Assembly: GCF_031177825.1 (NCBI RefSeq)
Contig: NZ_JAPSKE010000019.1
Location: 42,725 to 106,724, forward strand
DNA length: 64,000 nucleotides
Reading direction: 5' to 3'
DNA from: Paenibacillus sp.
Lineage (GTDB): Bacteria; Bacillota; Bacilli; Paenibacillales; YIM-B00363
The notes under the pieces: generated by a model
The model's database searches: none
Seen by the model: the letters and a program-made list of their open reading frames with translations, nothing else
What the model was told of the DNA's origin: nothing
Program-made: the position numbers and the translations under genes
Part shown: piece after piece, positions 38,501-46,765 of the stretch
Position numbering within the stretch: position 1 is the stretch's first letter
How the letters are laid out: the number at the start of each line of letters is the position of its first letter

Positions 38501-39776
38501 GGGGCGCGTTTGGTTGTCGCTGCTCGCGGCGTTGGGATTGTTGGCGTCCGCCGCGTGCTCGAACGCGCGCATGATCGAGCCGGGCGAGCCGGCGCGGCTG
38601 ATCGACGCCGGCGGCGGGATCGAGACGCTCGTGTTCTGGCACACGTACAGCGACGTGGAAACCCGCGTGTTCGAGGAGCGCGTCGTGCCGATGTTCGAGG
38701 CGGCGCATCCGAACATCCGCATCGAATCGGTGCGGCAGCCGTATAACGCGCAGTTGAAGTCGGTGCTGCTCGCGAGAGCGTCCTCGAACAAGCCGCCCGA
38801 CGTGATCCGGATGGACATCGCCTGGACGCCGGAGTACGTGCAGCTGGGGCTGGCGAAGCCGATCGGCGGGCTGCCCGGCTTCGATGCGATTCGGGAGTCG
38901 CTGCACGAGGCGGCGATGGAGACGAACGCGTACGACGGCGACTATTACGGGCTGCCGCTGAACGTGAATACGAAGGCGGCGGTATACAACCGGGAGCTGC
39001 TGGAGCGCGCGGGGTTTTCCGCGGCGTCGCCGCCTTCGAGTCTATCGGAGCTTCTCGACGCGGCGGAGGCGCACGGGCTGAAGATCGGCATGGCGGAGTT
39101 TTCGTTGTGGGGCAGCCTGCCGTATTTGTACGGATTGGGCGGGCGGCTCATGAACGACGAGTATACGCGGGCGACCGGATATCTCGACAGCGACGCGACC
39201 GTCGCCGCGGCGACGCGGTTGAAGGAGCTGTATTTGAAGGGCGTGATGAATCCGAATTTGATCTACGGCCGCGTGGACCTGTGGGACGCGATTTTCGGCG
39301 AGGGGTACGTCATGATCGACGAGGGGCCGTGGTTTTTCACCATTAAGCTCAATTCCGGGGATCGGGCGAAGGTCGAGGAGCGGCTGCTGCCGGCGCCGTT
39401 CCCGGTGTCGGACGGGTTCGGCTCGGTTATCGGCGGGGAAAATCTCGTCATCTCGAAGGGGACGAAGCATCCGGAGGCGGCCTGGACGTTCCTCGCATGG
39501 ATGGTGTCGCCGGAGGCGCAGCGGTTCGTCGCCGAGATGGGGCTCATCCCGACGAATTTGGAGGTGCTCGGTTCGCCCGAATTCGAGGAGGGCCGAGAGT
39601 TCAAACAGGCGTATATCGAAGGGCTGGCGAACGCCTTCTATCGCCCGTTGATCGCGAATACGGATGCGGTAGAGGCGGTATTCGAGGAGTACATGATCCG
39701 CGCATTCGAAGAAGAAGCGGACGTGCGGGCGACGCTGCGCGAGGCGGCGATCCGCATCGACGAGCTGCTACGGTAA
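38493..39776 (+). CDS. Solute-binding lipoprotein embedded between kinase and regulator
   Basis: 427 residues; lipobox ASAAC (C22). Clearly paralogous to the binding protein at 31579: LVFWHTYSDVETRVFEERV versus IEYWHTYSDQEEKVLAEQI, DVIRMDIAWTPEY versus DLMRMDIVWVPEM, and YYGLPLNVNTKAAVYNREL. It lacks the long Gly/Ser linker. It overlaps the kinase stop by 8 nt and precedes the regulator by 17 nt, with no permease of its own. I infer a sensory binding protein that presents sugar to the kinase sensor domain; the alternative is a second-affinity protein for the same importer. GAGGAGG precedes ATG 38493. Confidence 0.9.
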   Translation: MRKGRVWLSLLAALGLLASAACSNARMIEPGEPARLIDAGGGIETLVFWHTYSDVETRVFEERVVPMFEAAHPNIRIESVRQPYNAQLKSVLLARASSNKPPDVIRMDIAWTPEYVQLGLAKPIGGLPGFDAIRESLHEAAMETNAYDGDYYGLPLNVNTKAAVYNRELLERAGFSAASPPSSLSELLDAAEAHGLKIGMAEFSLWGSLPYLYGLGGRLMNDEYTRATGYLDSDATVAAATRLKELYLKGVMNPNLIYGRVDLWDAIFGEGYVMIDEGPWFFTIKLNSGDRAKVEERLLPAPFPVSDGFGSVIGGENLVISKGTKHPEAAWTFLAWMVSPEAQRFVAEMGLIPTNLEVLGSPEFEEGREFKQAYIEGLANAFYRPLIANTDAVEAVFEEYMIRAFEEEADVRATLREAAIRIDELLR

Positions 39777-39793
39777 GCAAGGAGGGGTCGAGC

Positions 39794-41218
39794 ATGTATA
39801 CGGCGGTCATCGTGGACGACGAGCCGGTCATCCGGTTCGGCATTAAGGCGTCGATCGATTGGCATCGGCTGAACGTGAACGTCGTCGGCGACTTCGCGAA
39901 CGGGCGGCAAGCGCTGCAATGCATCGAGTCGCAGCGGGTCGATCTGCTGATCACCGACATCAAGATGCCGGTCATGGACGGTCTCGAGCTCGCGAGACGG
40001 GCGCTCGCTTGCCGACCGGCGATGAAAATCGTACTCGTCAGCAGCTACAACGACTTCGAATACGTGCGCGAGGGGCTGCGGCTCGGCGTGACGGATTACA
40101 TTCTGAAGCCGACGCTCGAGCCGGAGGAGCTGCGGCTGCTCGTCCTGCGCTGCATCGAGCGGCTCGAGGCGGAGCGCGCCGGGGCGGGAGCGGCGTTCGC
40201 GTCCGCGAAGGACGCCGAGCGCCGGCTGCGCGAGCAGGAGCTGCGGCGCCATCTGCTGCATCCGGAGGCGCCGCTCTCGCCGGCCGCCGCACCGCCGTGG
40301 CTCGGCGAGGGCGGCGGGTTTACGGCGGTGTGCTTGCGCGCGGACGACGTGGAGCGCATCGAGGAGCAGTTCGGCTACCTGCACAAGGCGATGCTGTACG
40401 AGGAGCTGGAGGAGCGGTTCCTCGCGATGGAGCCGGAGGGGATCGGCTTTCAGGCTTCGGAGAACGATTGGTCGTTCTTCCTACCCGGAACGGCGGACGC
40501 TTCGCGGCTGTCGCGCCTGAAGGGCGAGCTGGAGTCGTCGGCCGGCGTCGGCCTGACGCTCGGCTACGCGCACGGGACCGGCGCGCCGATGCTGCGCGCG
40601 GCTTACGAGAGCAGCCGGCGCGCGGCGGGGAAGCGGTTTTTCCTCGGCAAGGGGCTGCTGCTGTCGGCGGACGAGGCGGGGAGCGGCGTCGTCGAACTCG
40701 GCGACGAGGACGTCATGAAGCGGCAGGCCGTCGAGACGCTGTCGTCCCGGTGCGGGACGCGGATGGACGTAACGACGCTGCTCGAGCGGTGCGAGCGGCT
40801 CAAGAAGGCCGAGACGGCGGCCGAGCTTCGCGGGTTGCTCGAGCTGTCGATCGCCGAAGCCGAGCGCGCCTTCGAAGCTGCGTCCCCGCGCGCATCGGGA
40901 CATGAGGCGTTGATGGAGCAGGCGGTGGAGTACATCCAGTCGCACTATGCGGGGCCGCTGACGCTGCAGCAGGTCGCGGATCGCGTCCATCTTAGCAAAA
41001 ACTACTTCTGCCTGCTGTTCAAGAAGCATACGAATCAAAATTTCATCGATTACGTCATCGATCTGCGGATCCGCAAGGCGAAGGAGCTGCTGAAGACGAC
41101 CGACCTGCGCATCTACGAGGTGGCGGAAAGCGCCGGCTTCAACGACGTGAAATATTTCAGCAAGCTGTTCAAGAAGATGACGTCGGTTTCGCCGGGGGAA
41201 TTCCGCGAGTCGCCGTGA
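39794..41218 (+). CDS. YesN-type response regulator with AraC DNA-binding domain
   Basis: 474 residues. Receiver domain 1-120 with acidic pocket D8-D9 (VIVDDEP), phospho-acceptor D55 (LLITDIKMPVMDG) and conserved Lys (DYILKPTLEPEEL). A middle region of about 220 residues follows, and then a C-terminal double HTH (TLQQVADRVHLSKNYFCLLFKKHT and IYEVAESAGFNDVKYFSKLFKK). AAGGAGGGG sits 8 nt before ATG 39794. It forms a signalling cassette with the kinase and binding protein immediately upstream and is expected to activate the ABC/GH66 operon. Confidence 0.93.
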   Translation: MYTAVIVDDEPVIRFGIKASIDWHRLNVNVVGDFANGRQALQCIESQRVDLLITDIKMPVMDGLELARRALACRPAMKIVLVSSYNDFEYVREGLRLGVTDYILKPTLEPEELRLLVLRCIERLEAERAGAGAAFASAKDAERRLREQELRRHLLHPEAPLSPAAAPPWLGEGGGFTAVCLRADDVERIEEQFGYLHKAMLYEELEERFLAMEPEGIGFQASENDWSFFLPGTADASRLSRLKGELESSAGVGLTLGYAHGTGAPMLRAAYESSRRAAGKRFFLGKGLLLSADEAGSGVVELGDEDVMKRQAVETLSSRCGTRMDVTTLLERCERLKKAETAAELRGLLELSIAEAERAFEAASPRASGHEALMEQAVEYIQSHYAGPLTLQQVADRVHLSKNYFCLLFKKHTNQNFIDYVIDLRIRKAKELLKTTDLRIYEVAESAGFNDVKYFSKLFKKMTSVSPGEFRESP

Positions 41219-41355
41219 GCGGCGAGAGGGCGGCTTCGGGCGGGTTCATTTTCGGGAGGTATTCTACTTCCGTCCCGGCTACGAGTCGTACCCGACGTTC
41301 ATTACGGTCATGCGCCGGTGCCGGTGGAACCTATACGCTAGGGAGGTTGTATTCT

Positions 41356-42426
41356 ATGACGAAGACGATCGGTTTCGGCTTTATCGGATTAGGCGGCATG
41401 GCGCGCGCGCACTTGCGGAGCATTCGGCGCTTTCCGGACGCCGCGGTGACGGCGGTATGCGACGTGTCCGCGGAAGGGGCGCGAGCGTTCGCGGCGGAGG
41501 CCGGCGGCGTGCCGGAGGAGCGGATCTACGCGGATTACCGGGCGCTCGTGGCGGATCCGGCGGTGGACGCCGTCGTCTGCGTGACGCCGAACGATACGCA
41601 TGCGGGGGTGATCCGCGCGTGCCTCGAGGCGGGGAAGCCGTTCATGGCGGAGAAGCCGTTCACGCGGACGTTCGAGGAAGCGGTGCAACTGATAGCTATG
41701 TACCGGGAGCGGCCGGTGCCGAACATGATCGGCTTCTCGTACCGGTATCAGCCGCAATTCCGGCTGGCGCGGGAGCTTGTGCGATCCGGGAAGCTCGGAC
41801 CGATTCGGCATGTGTTCATCCAGTACCTGCAGAGCTGGGGGTCCGCGGCCGTCGGGACGCCGCTCGTGTGGCGGTTCGACAAGGCGGTGACCGGCACGGG
41901 GACGCTGGGCGACCTCGGGTCGCATATGATCGACACGGCGCGGTTCCTCATCGGCGAGTTCGAGGAGGTGTCCGGGCGGCTGGCGACGCTCATTCCGGAG
42001 CGGACGCATCCGGTCACCGGCGCGTTCGCGCCCGTCGAGGTGGACGACTTCGCGTGCTTCCACGCGTCGCTTGCGGGCGGCGTGCCCGCCGTATTCCAGA
42101 CGACGCGCAACGCGCTCGGCTCCGGGAACCAGCATGAAGCGTATATTTACGGCGACTTCGGTACGCTGTTCGTCAGCTCGGAGAACGCTCGGACGGTCAC
42201 GTGGATTCATAAGACGCTGGAGGAGCCGGAGGCGGTGCGCGAGGAACTGCCGGTGTCCGCCGAGGGCGGCGTAGACCAGTGGGACGAATTCATGAAGCTG
42301 CTGCGCGGGGAGCATAGCGATTTGGTGACGAGCGTCGAGGACGGGTACGTCAACCAAGAGGTGATGGAGGCGATCTTGGCCTCGGAGCGGCGTAGAGCCG
42401 TCGTGTCGCTGCCGTATCGACCCTAA
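41356..42426 (+). CDS. Gfo/Idh/MocA-family oxidoreductase
   Basis: 356 residues. Rossmann motif FGFIGLGGMARAHLRSIRR, CDVSAEGARAF, the family EKP motif as MAEKPFTRTFEEAV, and TGTLGDLGSHMIDTARFLIGEF with the catalytic D-x-x-x-H region. Probably an NAD(P)-dependent sugar dehydrogenase. It lies 137 nt after the YesN regulator; GGGAGG at 41341-41346 fixes ATG 41356. It could be co-expressed with the glucan locus to process an oxidised or modified sugar. Ends at a strong terminator. Confidence 0.9.
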   Translation: MTKTIGFGFIGLGGMARAHLRSIRRFPDAAVTAVCDVSAEGARAFAAEAGGVPEERIYADYRALVADPAVDAVVCVTPNDTHAGVIRACLEAGKPFMAEKPFTRTFEEAVQLIAMYRERPVPNMIGFSYRYQPQFRLARELVRSGKLGPIRHVFIQYLQSWGSAAVGTPLVWRFDKAVTGTGTLGDLGSHMIDTARFLIGEFEEVSGRLATLIPERTHPVTGAFAPVEVDDFACFHASLAGGVPAVFQTTRNALGSGNQHEAYIYGDFGTLFVSSENARTVTWIHKTLEEPEAVREELPVSAEGGVDQWDEFMKLLRGEHSDLVTSVEDGYVNQEVMEAILASERRRAVVSLPYRP

Positions 42427-42433
42427 GCTGTTC

Positions 42434-42469
42434 GGGCCGCTCTTCGCGTTTGAAGGGCGGCCTTTCTTT
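42434..42469 (+). terminator. Intrinsic terminator closing the glucan locus
   Basis: Stem GGCCGCTCTTC (42435-42445) / GAAGGGCGGCC (42452-42462), one G-U pair, followed by TTTCTTTG. Confidence 0.75.
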
Positions 42470-42618
42470 GTTGGCATGCACGGATGCGCAGTTGGCAGGG
42501 TAGAGGGGGGAGGTCTGTTTTTCTTATCGTCGATTTTTTTCTAATTTAGAAAAATATCTACGATACGGAAAAAGCGTGTCCGCGGAGGCGGACCCGAATG
42601 TATACACAGGACGACCCG

Positions 42619-42783
42619 CTACGTCCGCAGCAAGCCCAACTCCTGCGCCTGCGCCTCCGTCAATATAAATTCTTCGCTCGGCCACAGCCCTTCCTCGTCT
42701 TCGTCGTCGCGGCCGAACCAAGGCTTCATCTGCTCCCACAGCCCTCTTTCCACCGCTTCTTGAAACGTAATGATCACTTTCAA
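42619..42783 (-). CDS. Small conserved hypothetical protein (54 residues)
   Basis: The chain KVIITFQEAVERGLWEQMKP, then an acidic DDEDEE stretch and SEEFILTEAQAQELGLL, resembles small Bacillota proteins of unknown function that begin MKVIITFEEA and end with EEA-x-x-LGL. The frame is open upstream to 42888, but GGAGGGGG at about 42797-42790 followed by TTG 42783 marks the start. Function unknown. The upstream DNA is the DnaA-box cluster, so its promoter lies in or beside it. Confidence 0.6.
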   Translation of the reverse strand: MKVIITFQEAVERGLWEQMKPWFGRDDEDEEGLWPSEEFILTEAQAQELGLLRT

Positions 42784-42811
42784 ACCGATTCCCCCTCCGA
42801 TTTCTTCGAAG

Positions 42812-43080
42812 TTACCCACGATATCCACAAGGTTACCCACAAGTTGTTGATGCCTCAACATGCGGGGTGTGGGTAACGTAGAATGCATTCATCAACATAT
42901 CCACAGAATGGGATATTCACAGCCACCTTCGCGGAAAACCACCTGAAACAGCGCGGTTTCCTCAACTTCAATCCACATTATCCACAGGCTTGTTCACAGT
43001 GTCCACATCCGAATGGAGGGAGTGCCTCCCTGTATTGTTTTCCCGATCCATCAACATATTCACATACCGATTTATCCACA
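42812..43080 (+). other. Cluster of DnaA-box sequences
   Basis: Perfect TTATCCACA at 42978-42986 and 43072-43080. One-mismatch boxes lie at 42821 (ATATCCACA), 42833 (TTACCCACA), 42868-42876 (TTACCCACA, minus strand), 42897 (ATATCCACA), 42913 (ATATTCACA), 42990 (TTGTTCACA) and 43056 (ATATTCACA). Weaker ones lie at 42812, 42969, 42999 and about 43104. All but one point the same way. GTTACCCACA/TGTGGGTAAC (42832-42841 and 42868-42877) with TGTTGA/TCAACA inside forms a hairpin. AT-rich DNA follows at 43125-43160. The 446-bp gap 42784-43229 holds nothing else obvious. Confidence 0.85.
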
Positions 43081-43229
43081 GCGTCGCGCAGGATCCCGGC
43101 AAATCATCCACGGAGGCGAGGAAACTTAAGAAAATATTTATCTTTCGTTATCGTTCGGTTAAGAGTTGTCTTCTATGATGGGGATACGACGCGGGACACC
43201 AACCGCGAAGAAGAGGAGGCAAATGACGA

Positions 43230-43943
43230 ATGATCGAAGCGAGCGGTTTACATCACCAATTTCTAATCGGCAAACGAGGCGCCGAACGCCGCGTTCCGGT
43301 GCTTCACGATATCGAACTTACGATCGAGCAAGGAGAAATCGTCGCGATCGTCGGTCGAAGCGGATCCGGCAAGTCGACGCTGCTGCACATCTTGTCGGGG
43401 TATTTGCGCCCGACGTCGGGGGAGCTGCGCGTGCTCGGCCAAGACGTAACCAAGTTCGACGAGGGGGCATGGTCGCGGTTCCGATTGGAGCGGTACGGCT
43501 TCATGTTTCAAAGCTTCCAGCTCATCCCGACGATGACGGCGTTCGAGAACGTCGAGCTGCCGCTCACTTTGAAGGGCATCGCTCCCGATCGGCGACGCAA
43601 GCGGGCGTTCGAGCTGATGGACCGCTTCGGCATCGCCGATTGCGCGGGCCATTACCCCGGGGAGCTGTCCGGCGGACAGCAGCAGCGCGTATCCGTGGCG
43701 CGGGCGCTCGCGCTCGATCCGCCGCTCGTGATGGCGGACGAGCCTACGGGCAGTCTGGACAGCGAAAACGAAGCGAATCTGCTCGCCCTCATCCGCCAGC
43801 TGAACCGCGAGCGAGGGACGACGTTCGTCATGATTACGCACGACGAGCAAGTCGCGCGCATCGCGCACCGCAGACTGCTGCTGCAGGACGGACGATTGCA
43901 GCCGCAAGGGAAGGAGGCGCCGATGATCCATGAAGTTTACTGA
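43230..43943 (+). CDS. ABC transporter ATP-binding protein (MacB/LolD type)
   Basis: 237 residues. Walker A is VGRSGSGKSTLLH, then the Q-loop FMFQSFQLIPTMTAFENV, signature GELSGGQQQRVSVARALA, Walker B PPLVMADEPTGSLD and the H-loop FVMITHDE. The sequence around ENVELPL and the short length place it with the LolD/MacB/FtsE group that works with FtsX-like permeases rather than with importers. ATG 43230 is 12 nt from GAGGAGG; a nearer ATG at 43223 is out of frame. It overlaps the permease gene by 14 nt. Confidence 0.95.
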   Translation: MIEASGLHHQFLIGKRGAERRVPVLHDIELTIEQGEIVAIVGRSGSGKSTLLHILSGYLRPTSGELRVLGQDVTKFDEGAWSRFRLERYGFMFQSFQLIPTMTAFENVELPLTLKGIAPDRRRKRAFELMDRFGIADCAGHYPGELSGGQQQRVSVARALALDPPLVMADEPTGSLDSENEANLLALIRQLNRERGTTFVMITHDEQVARIAHRRLLLQDGRLQPQGKEAPMIHEVY

Positions 43944-45225
43944 TCAACTCGCGTTCGTGCGCCAGAACGCCAGGAAGAACAAATCCCGGCTCTTCATGAC
44001 CGTACTCGCGACCGCCATGGGCTGCGCATTCCTGATCGTGCTAGCATCGGTCGGGTTCGGCTTGCATAAAAGCATCGTGGACGAGATCGTCAACGACCGA
44101 TTGGTGACGGCGATCGAGGTGTGGGGCAAGGAGGACGTCGGCAACGAACCGCTGACCGACGCGGACATGGACTATCTCAGCTCGGTCGAGCACGTCGAGG
44201 CCGTAACGTTCCGCCACTACCTGCAGCAATCGTTGATGCCGAAAGTGGAAGGGACGGATCTGTCGGAGGAAGGCGTGCAGTCGATCGCGGTCGATTTCGC
44301 GCAAGAGGAGAAAGCCGGCTTCAAGCTGCATGCGGGCCGTCTGCCGTTGGCCGCGAACGAGGTCGTCATCGGCTATAGCCTTAAGGAGACGAGTCCCGAG
44401 GAATGGATCGGGAAGACGATGGAGCTGCAGGTGCTTCAGTACGAGGGGGAACGGGAAGTTCTCACGCCGCTGACCGCGAACATCGTCGGCGTGAAAGCGG
44501 CGCCGACGAAGGAGTGGGAGGCCGACCGTTCCATTTACATGGGAATCGGGCTGCTAGACGAAATCGAGAGGATCGCTGGAACGCGTCTCGCGGGGGTGCT
44601 CGATCCCAAGTTGAGCGAGGAAGAGTTGGGTTGGGTCACCCCGATCACGGAGCCGCGTCCGTACCAGTCTGTTCAAGTGATCGCCGAATCGGCCGAACGC
44701 GTGAAGGGGATTGCGGAGACGATCCGCGAAGCGGGATATTACAACCACTCGATCGCGAACGAGCTCAAACAGGTGAACGTTATGTTCTTCATTATGAAAA
44801 TCGGCCTCGGCTTCGTCGGCACGATTGCCGTCCTCATTGCATCCATCGGCATCTACAACACGATGACGATGGCGGTGACGGAGCGGGCGCAGGATATCGG
44901 CATCATGAAGGCGATCGGCGCGCACCCTTCGACGATCCGCCGGCTGTTCCTTCTCGAGAGCGGCTGGATCGGCATCCTGGGCGCCGTCATCGGCACGGTC
45001 GTGGCATATGGAATCTCGATCGGCGTCAACGCGGCGATGCCGATCGTCATCGAGACGTTCATGGAAGAGACGCTGCCGGAGGGGTTCGTTTTCTCGCTGA
45101 TTCCAGCGTCTTTGACGGCGTTCGCCTGCTTCGTCTCGCTGGCCGTGGCGATGCTGTCGGGGGCCGGTCCCGCAAGACGGGCGACGCGGATCGACGTGCT
45201 GCGGGCGCTTCGGAGAGATTTGTGA
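43930..45225 (+). CDS. ABC transporter permease (FtsX/MacB type)
   Basis: 431 residues. Span 1 at about 19-42 (RLFMTVLATAMGCAFLIVLA), a large extracellular MacB-like core domain (about 45-280), then three spans typical of the FtsX module (FIMKIGLGFVGTIAVLIASIG, then the SGWIGILGAVIGTVVAYGIS region, then LIPASLTAFACFVSLAVAML). The cytoplasmic turn GIYNTMTMAVTERAQDIGIMKAIGA is the hallmark motif. Such pairs export lipids, peptides or antibiotics, or act as mechanotransmitters. Substrate unknown. Confidence 0.93.
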   Translation: MKFTDQLAFVRQNARKNKSRLFMTVLATAMGCAFLIVLASVGFGLHKSIVDEIVNDRLVTAIEVWGKEDVGNEPLTDADMDYLSSVEHVEAVTFRHYLQQSLMPKVEGTDLSEEGVQSIAVDFAQEEKAGFKLHAGRLPLAANEVVIGYSLKETSPEEWIGKTMELQVLQYEGEREVLTPLTANIVGVKAAPTKEWEADRSIYMGIGLLDEIERIAGTRLAGVLDPKLSEEELGWVTPITEPRPYQSVQVIAESAERVKGIAETIREAGYYNHSIANELKQVNVMFFIMKIGLGFVGTIAVLIASIGIYNTMTMAVTERAQDIGIMKAIGAHPSTIRRLFLLESGWIGILGAVIGTVVAYGISIGVNAAMPIVIETFMEETLPEGFVFSLIPASLTAFACFVSLAVAMLSGAGPARRATRIDVLRALRRDL

Positions 45226-45371
45226 TGGCGCCGAATGTTCGAACGTTAATGATTGCCGATGTGAATATTTCTTGGGAAATAACGAGGAAATAAGACAAGG
45301 CGTAGACTTCTGCCTCCCCGTCGAATTATAGTATATGGAAAGAAAGACGGAAGACGAGGAGGCGGAACGAC

Positions 45372-46724
45372 ATGGGAGGCGAGCCCAAGCGAACGCGCGG
45401 CATCGCGATCGCGTTGCTCGGACCGGAGGAAATCGTGGAGTCGATGAAGCGGGTCATACGCTCGTTTCCTTCGATGCGCCCGATTCCGGTCGTCTTCGAC
45501 CATCCGGAGGAAACCGCGGAGCGGATCGCGTCCGTGAAGGACGAGGTCGAAGTGATCCTGATGGCCGGAGTGGAGCCGGTCCGCAAGGGGCAAGTGCTGC
45601 CGGTCGACTCGACCGTGCCGATTCACTACTTGCCGCCGACCGGCGCGGGCTTATATCGCGCCTTGGTACGGCTGCAGCGATTTCACGGCTTGGAAAGCGG
45701 CTTCTCCGTAGACTTCCTCCCGAAGACGATCGTGGAGCGGACGTTCCGCGACTTGGACTTGGGGCTGCGCCCGAGCGCGATCGAATCGTACGAAGGCTCC
45801 GCGTACGGCGCGACGGAGACGCTGGTCGCGTTCCACGCGGACAAGCACCGCGAATCGGGCACGGCGGCGTTGACGGGCGTGAAGGCGGTGGCGGATCGCT
45901 TGACGGCGCTCGGCGTCCCGAACGAGTGGGTCGTTCCGCTCGATCAGGACATTACGGTCGCGCTGGAGCGGGCGCTGCTGTCGACCGAGACGCGACGCAG
46001 CAAGGAGTCGCAGATCGTCGTCGGGCTTATCAACGTCGACGAGTTCGGACGGCTCGTCAGGCAGCGCGCTTCGGAGCACGACGTGCAGCGGCTGAAGCTG
46101 GACATTCACCGCACGCTCCTCGATTACGTCGAGTCGCTGAACGGCTACTTGACGCATCTCGGCGCAGACGAATATTTGTTCTTCACGACGCGGGGCATCT
46201 TCGAGCGGGAGACGGGCGGGTACAAGTCGATCCCGCTCGCGAGGGATGTCTACCATACGCTCGGGCTGTCGCTCAGCATCGGCATCGGCTTCGGGCAGTC
46301 CGCCAACGAAGCGGGGACGCATGCCCGGCTCGCGCTCGGCAACAGCAAGCAAGCCGGCGGCAACTCGTGCTTCATCGTGCGCGAGGATCGAACCTTGATC
46401 GGGCCGCTCGCGATGGCTGATCCGGTCGAATACGATCTGTCGCTGACGGATCCGGCGCTGCTCGAGCAGGCGGAGCAGGCCGGCATGACGCGCATGTACG
46501 TGACGCGGCTCATGGCCGCGGCCGCGCGCCTCGGGCGATTGGAATTCAACGTGCTGGAGCTGGCGCAGATGCTCGGCGTGACCGTGCGGAGCACGCATCG
46601 GCTGCTGCTCGATTGGACCGACGCGGGGCTGATCGAGGTGACGGGGATGGAGAAGGTAGGACGCGGCCGGCCGCGTCAACGGTTCCGCTTGGCTTTCCTC
46701 GCGGACCGCGTGAAGCAAGAATAA
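45372..46724 (+). CDS. Regulator with GGDEF/GTP-cyclohydrolase-III-like palm domain and winged HTH
   Basis: 450 residues in three parts. Residues 1-130 form an alpha/beta sensor-like region (GIAIALLGPEEIVESMKRVI ... VEVILMAGVEP). Residues about 215-355 look like a nucleotide-cyclase/GGDEF palm: QIVVGLINVDEFGRLVRQ, then the loop HLGADEYLFF (GADEY, residues 264-268, a relaxed GGDEF), and SLSIGIGFGQSANEAGTHARLALGNSK, the counterpart of the GIGxG...A...A...K segment. Residues about 375-445 are a winged helix (LELAQMLGVTVRSTHRLLLDWTDAGL). No receiver or membrane domain. It may sense or make a nucleotide and bind DNA; catalysis is not assured. GGAGGCGG precedes ATG 45372. Confidence 0.7.
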   Translation: MGGEPKRTRGIAIALLGPEEIVESMKRVIRSFPSMRPIPVVFDHPEETAERIASVKDEVEVILMAGVEPVRKGQVLPVDSTVPIHYLPPTGAGLYRALVRLQRFHGLESGFSVDFLPKTIVERTFRDLDLGLRPSAIESYEGSAYGATETLVAFHADKHRESGTAALTGVKAVADRLTALGVPNEWVVPLDQDITVALERALLSTETRRSKESQIVVGLINVDEFGRLVRQRASEHDVQRLKLDIHRTLLDYVESLNGYLTHLGADEYLFFTTRGIFERETGGYKSIPLARDVYHTLGLSLSIGIGFGQSANEAGTHARLALGNSKQAGGNSCFIVREDRTLIGPLAMADPVEYDLSLTDPALLEQAEQAGMTRMYVTRLMAAAARLGRLEFNVLELAQMLGVTVRSTHRLLLDWTDAGLIEVTGMEKVGRGRPRQRFRLAFLADRVKQE

Positions 46725-46762
46725 ACGCCGTTGCGGACAAAAGTTCCGCAGCGGCGTTTTCC
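46724..46762. terminator. Intrinsic terminator between the palm regulator and TetR gene
   Basis: 14-bp stem AACGCCGTTGCGGA / TCCGCAGCGGCGTT (one G-U) followed by TTCCC on the plus side; it starts at the stop of the upstream gene. Confidence 0.75.
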
Positions 46763-46765
46763 CGC

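Noticed and set aside
42784..42888. N-terminal extension of the small ORF at 42619
   Set aside because: It would run back through the DnaA boxes; a GGAGGGGG site and the conserved KVIITF start point to TTG 42783.
42784..43229. The chromosomal replication origin itself
   Set aside because: No dnaA, dnaN, rpmH or other origin-linked genes flank the boxes. Without the rest of the chromosome a regulatory cluster is the safer reading.
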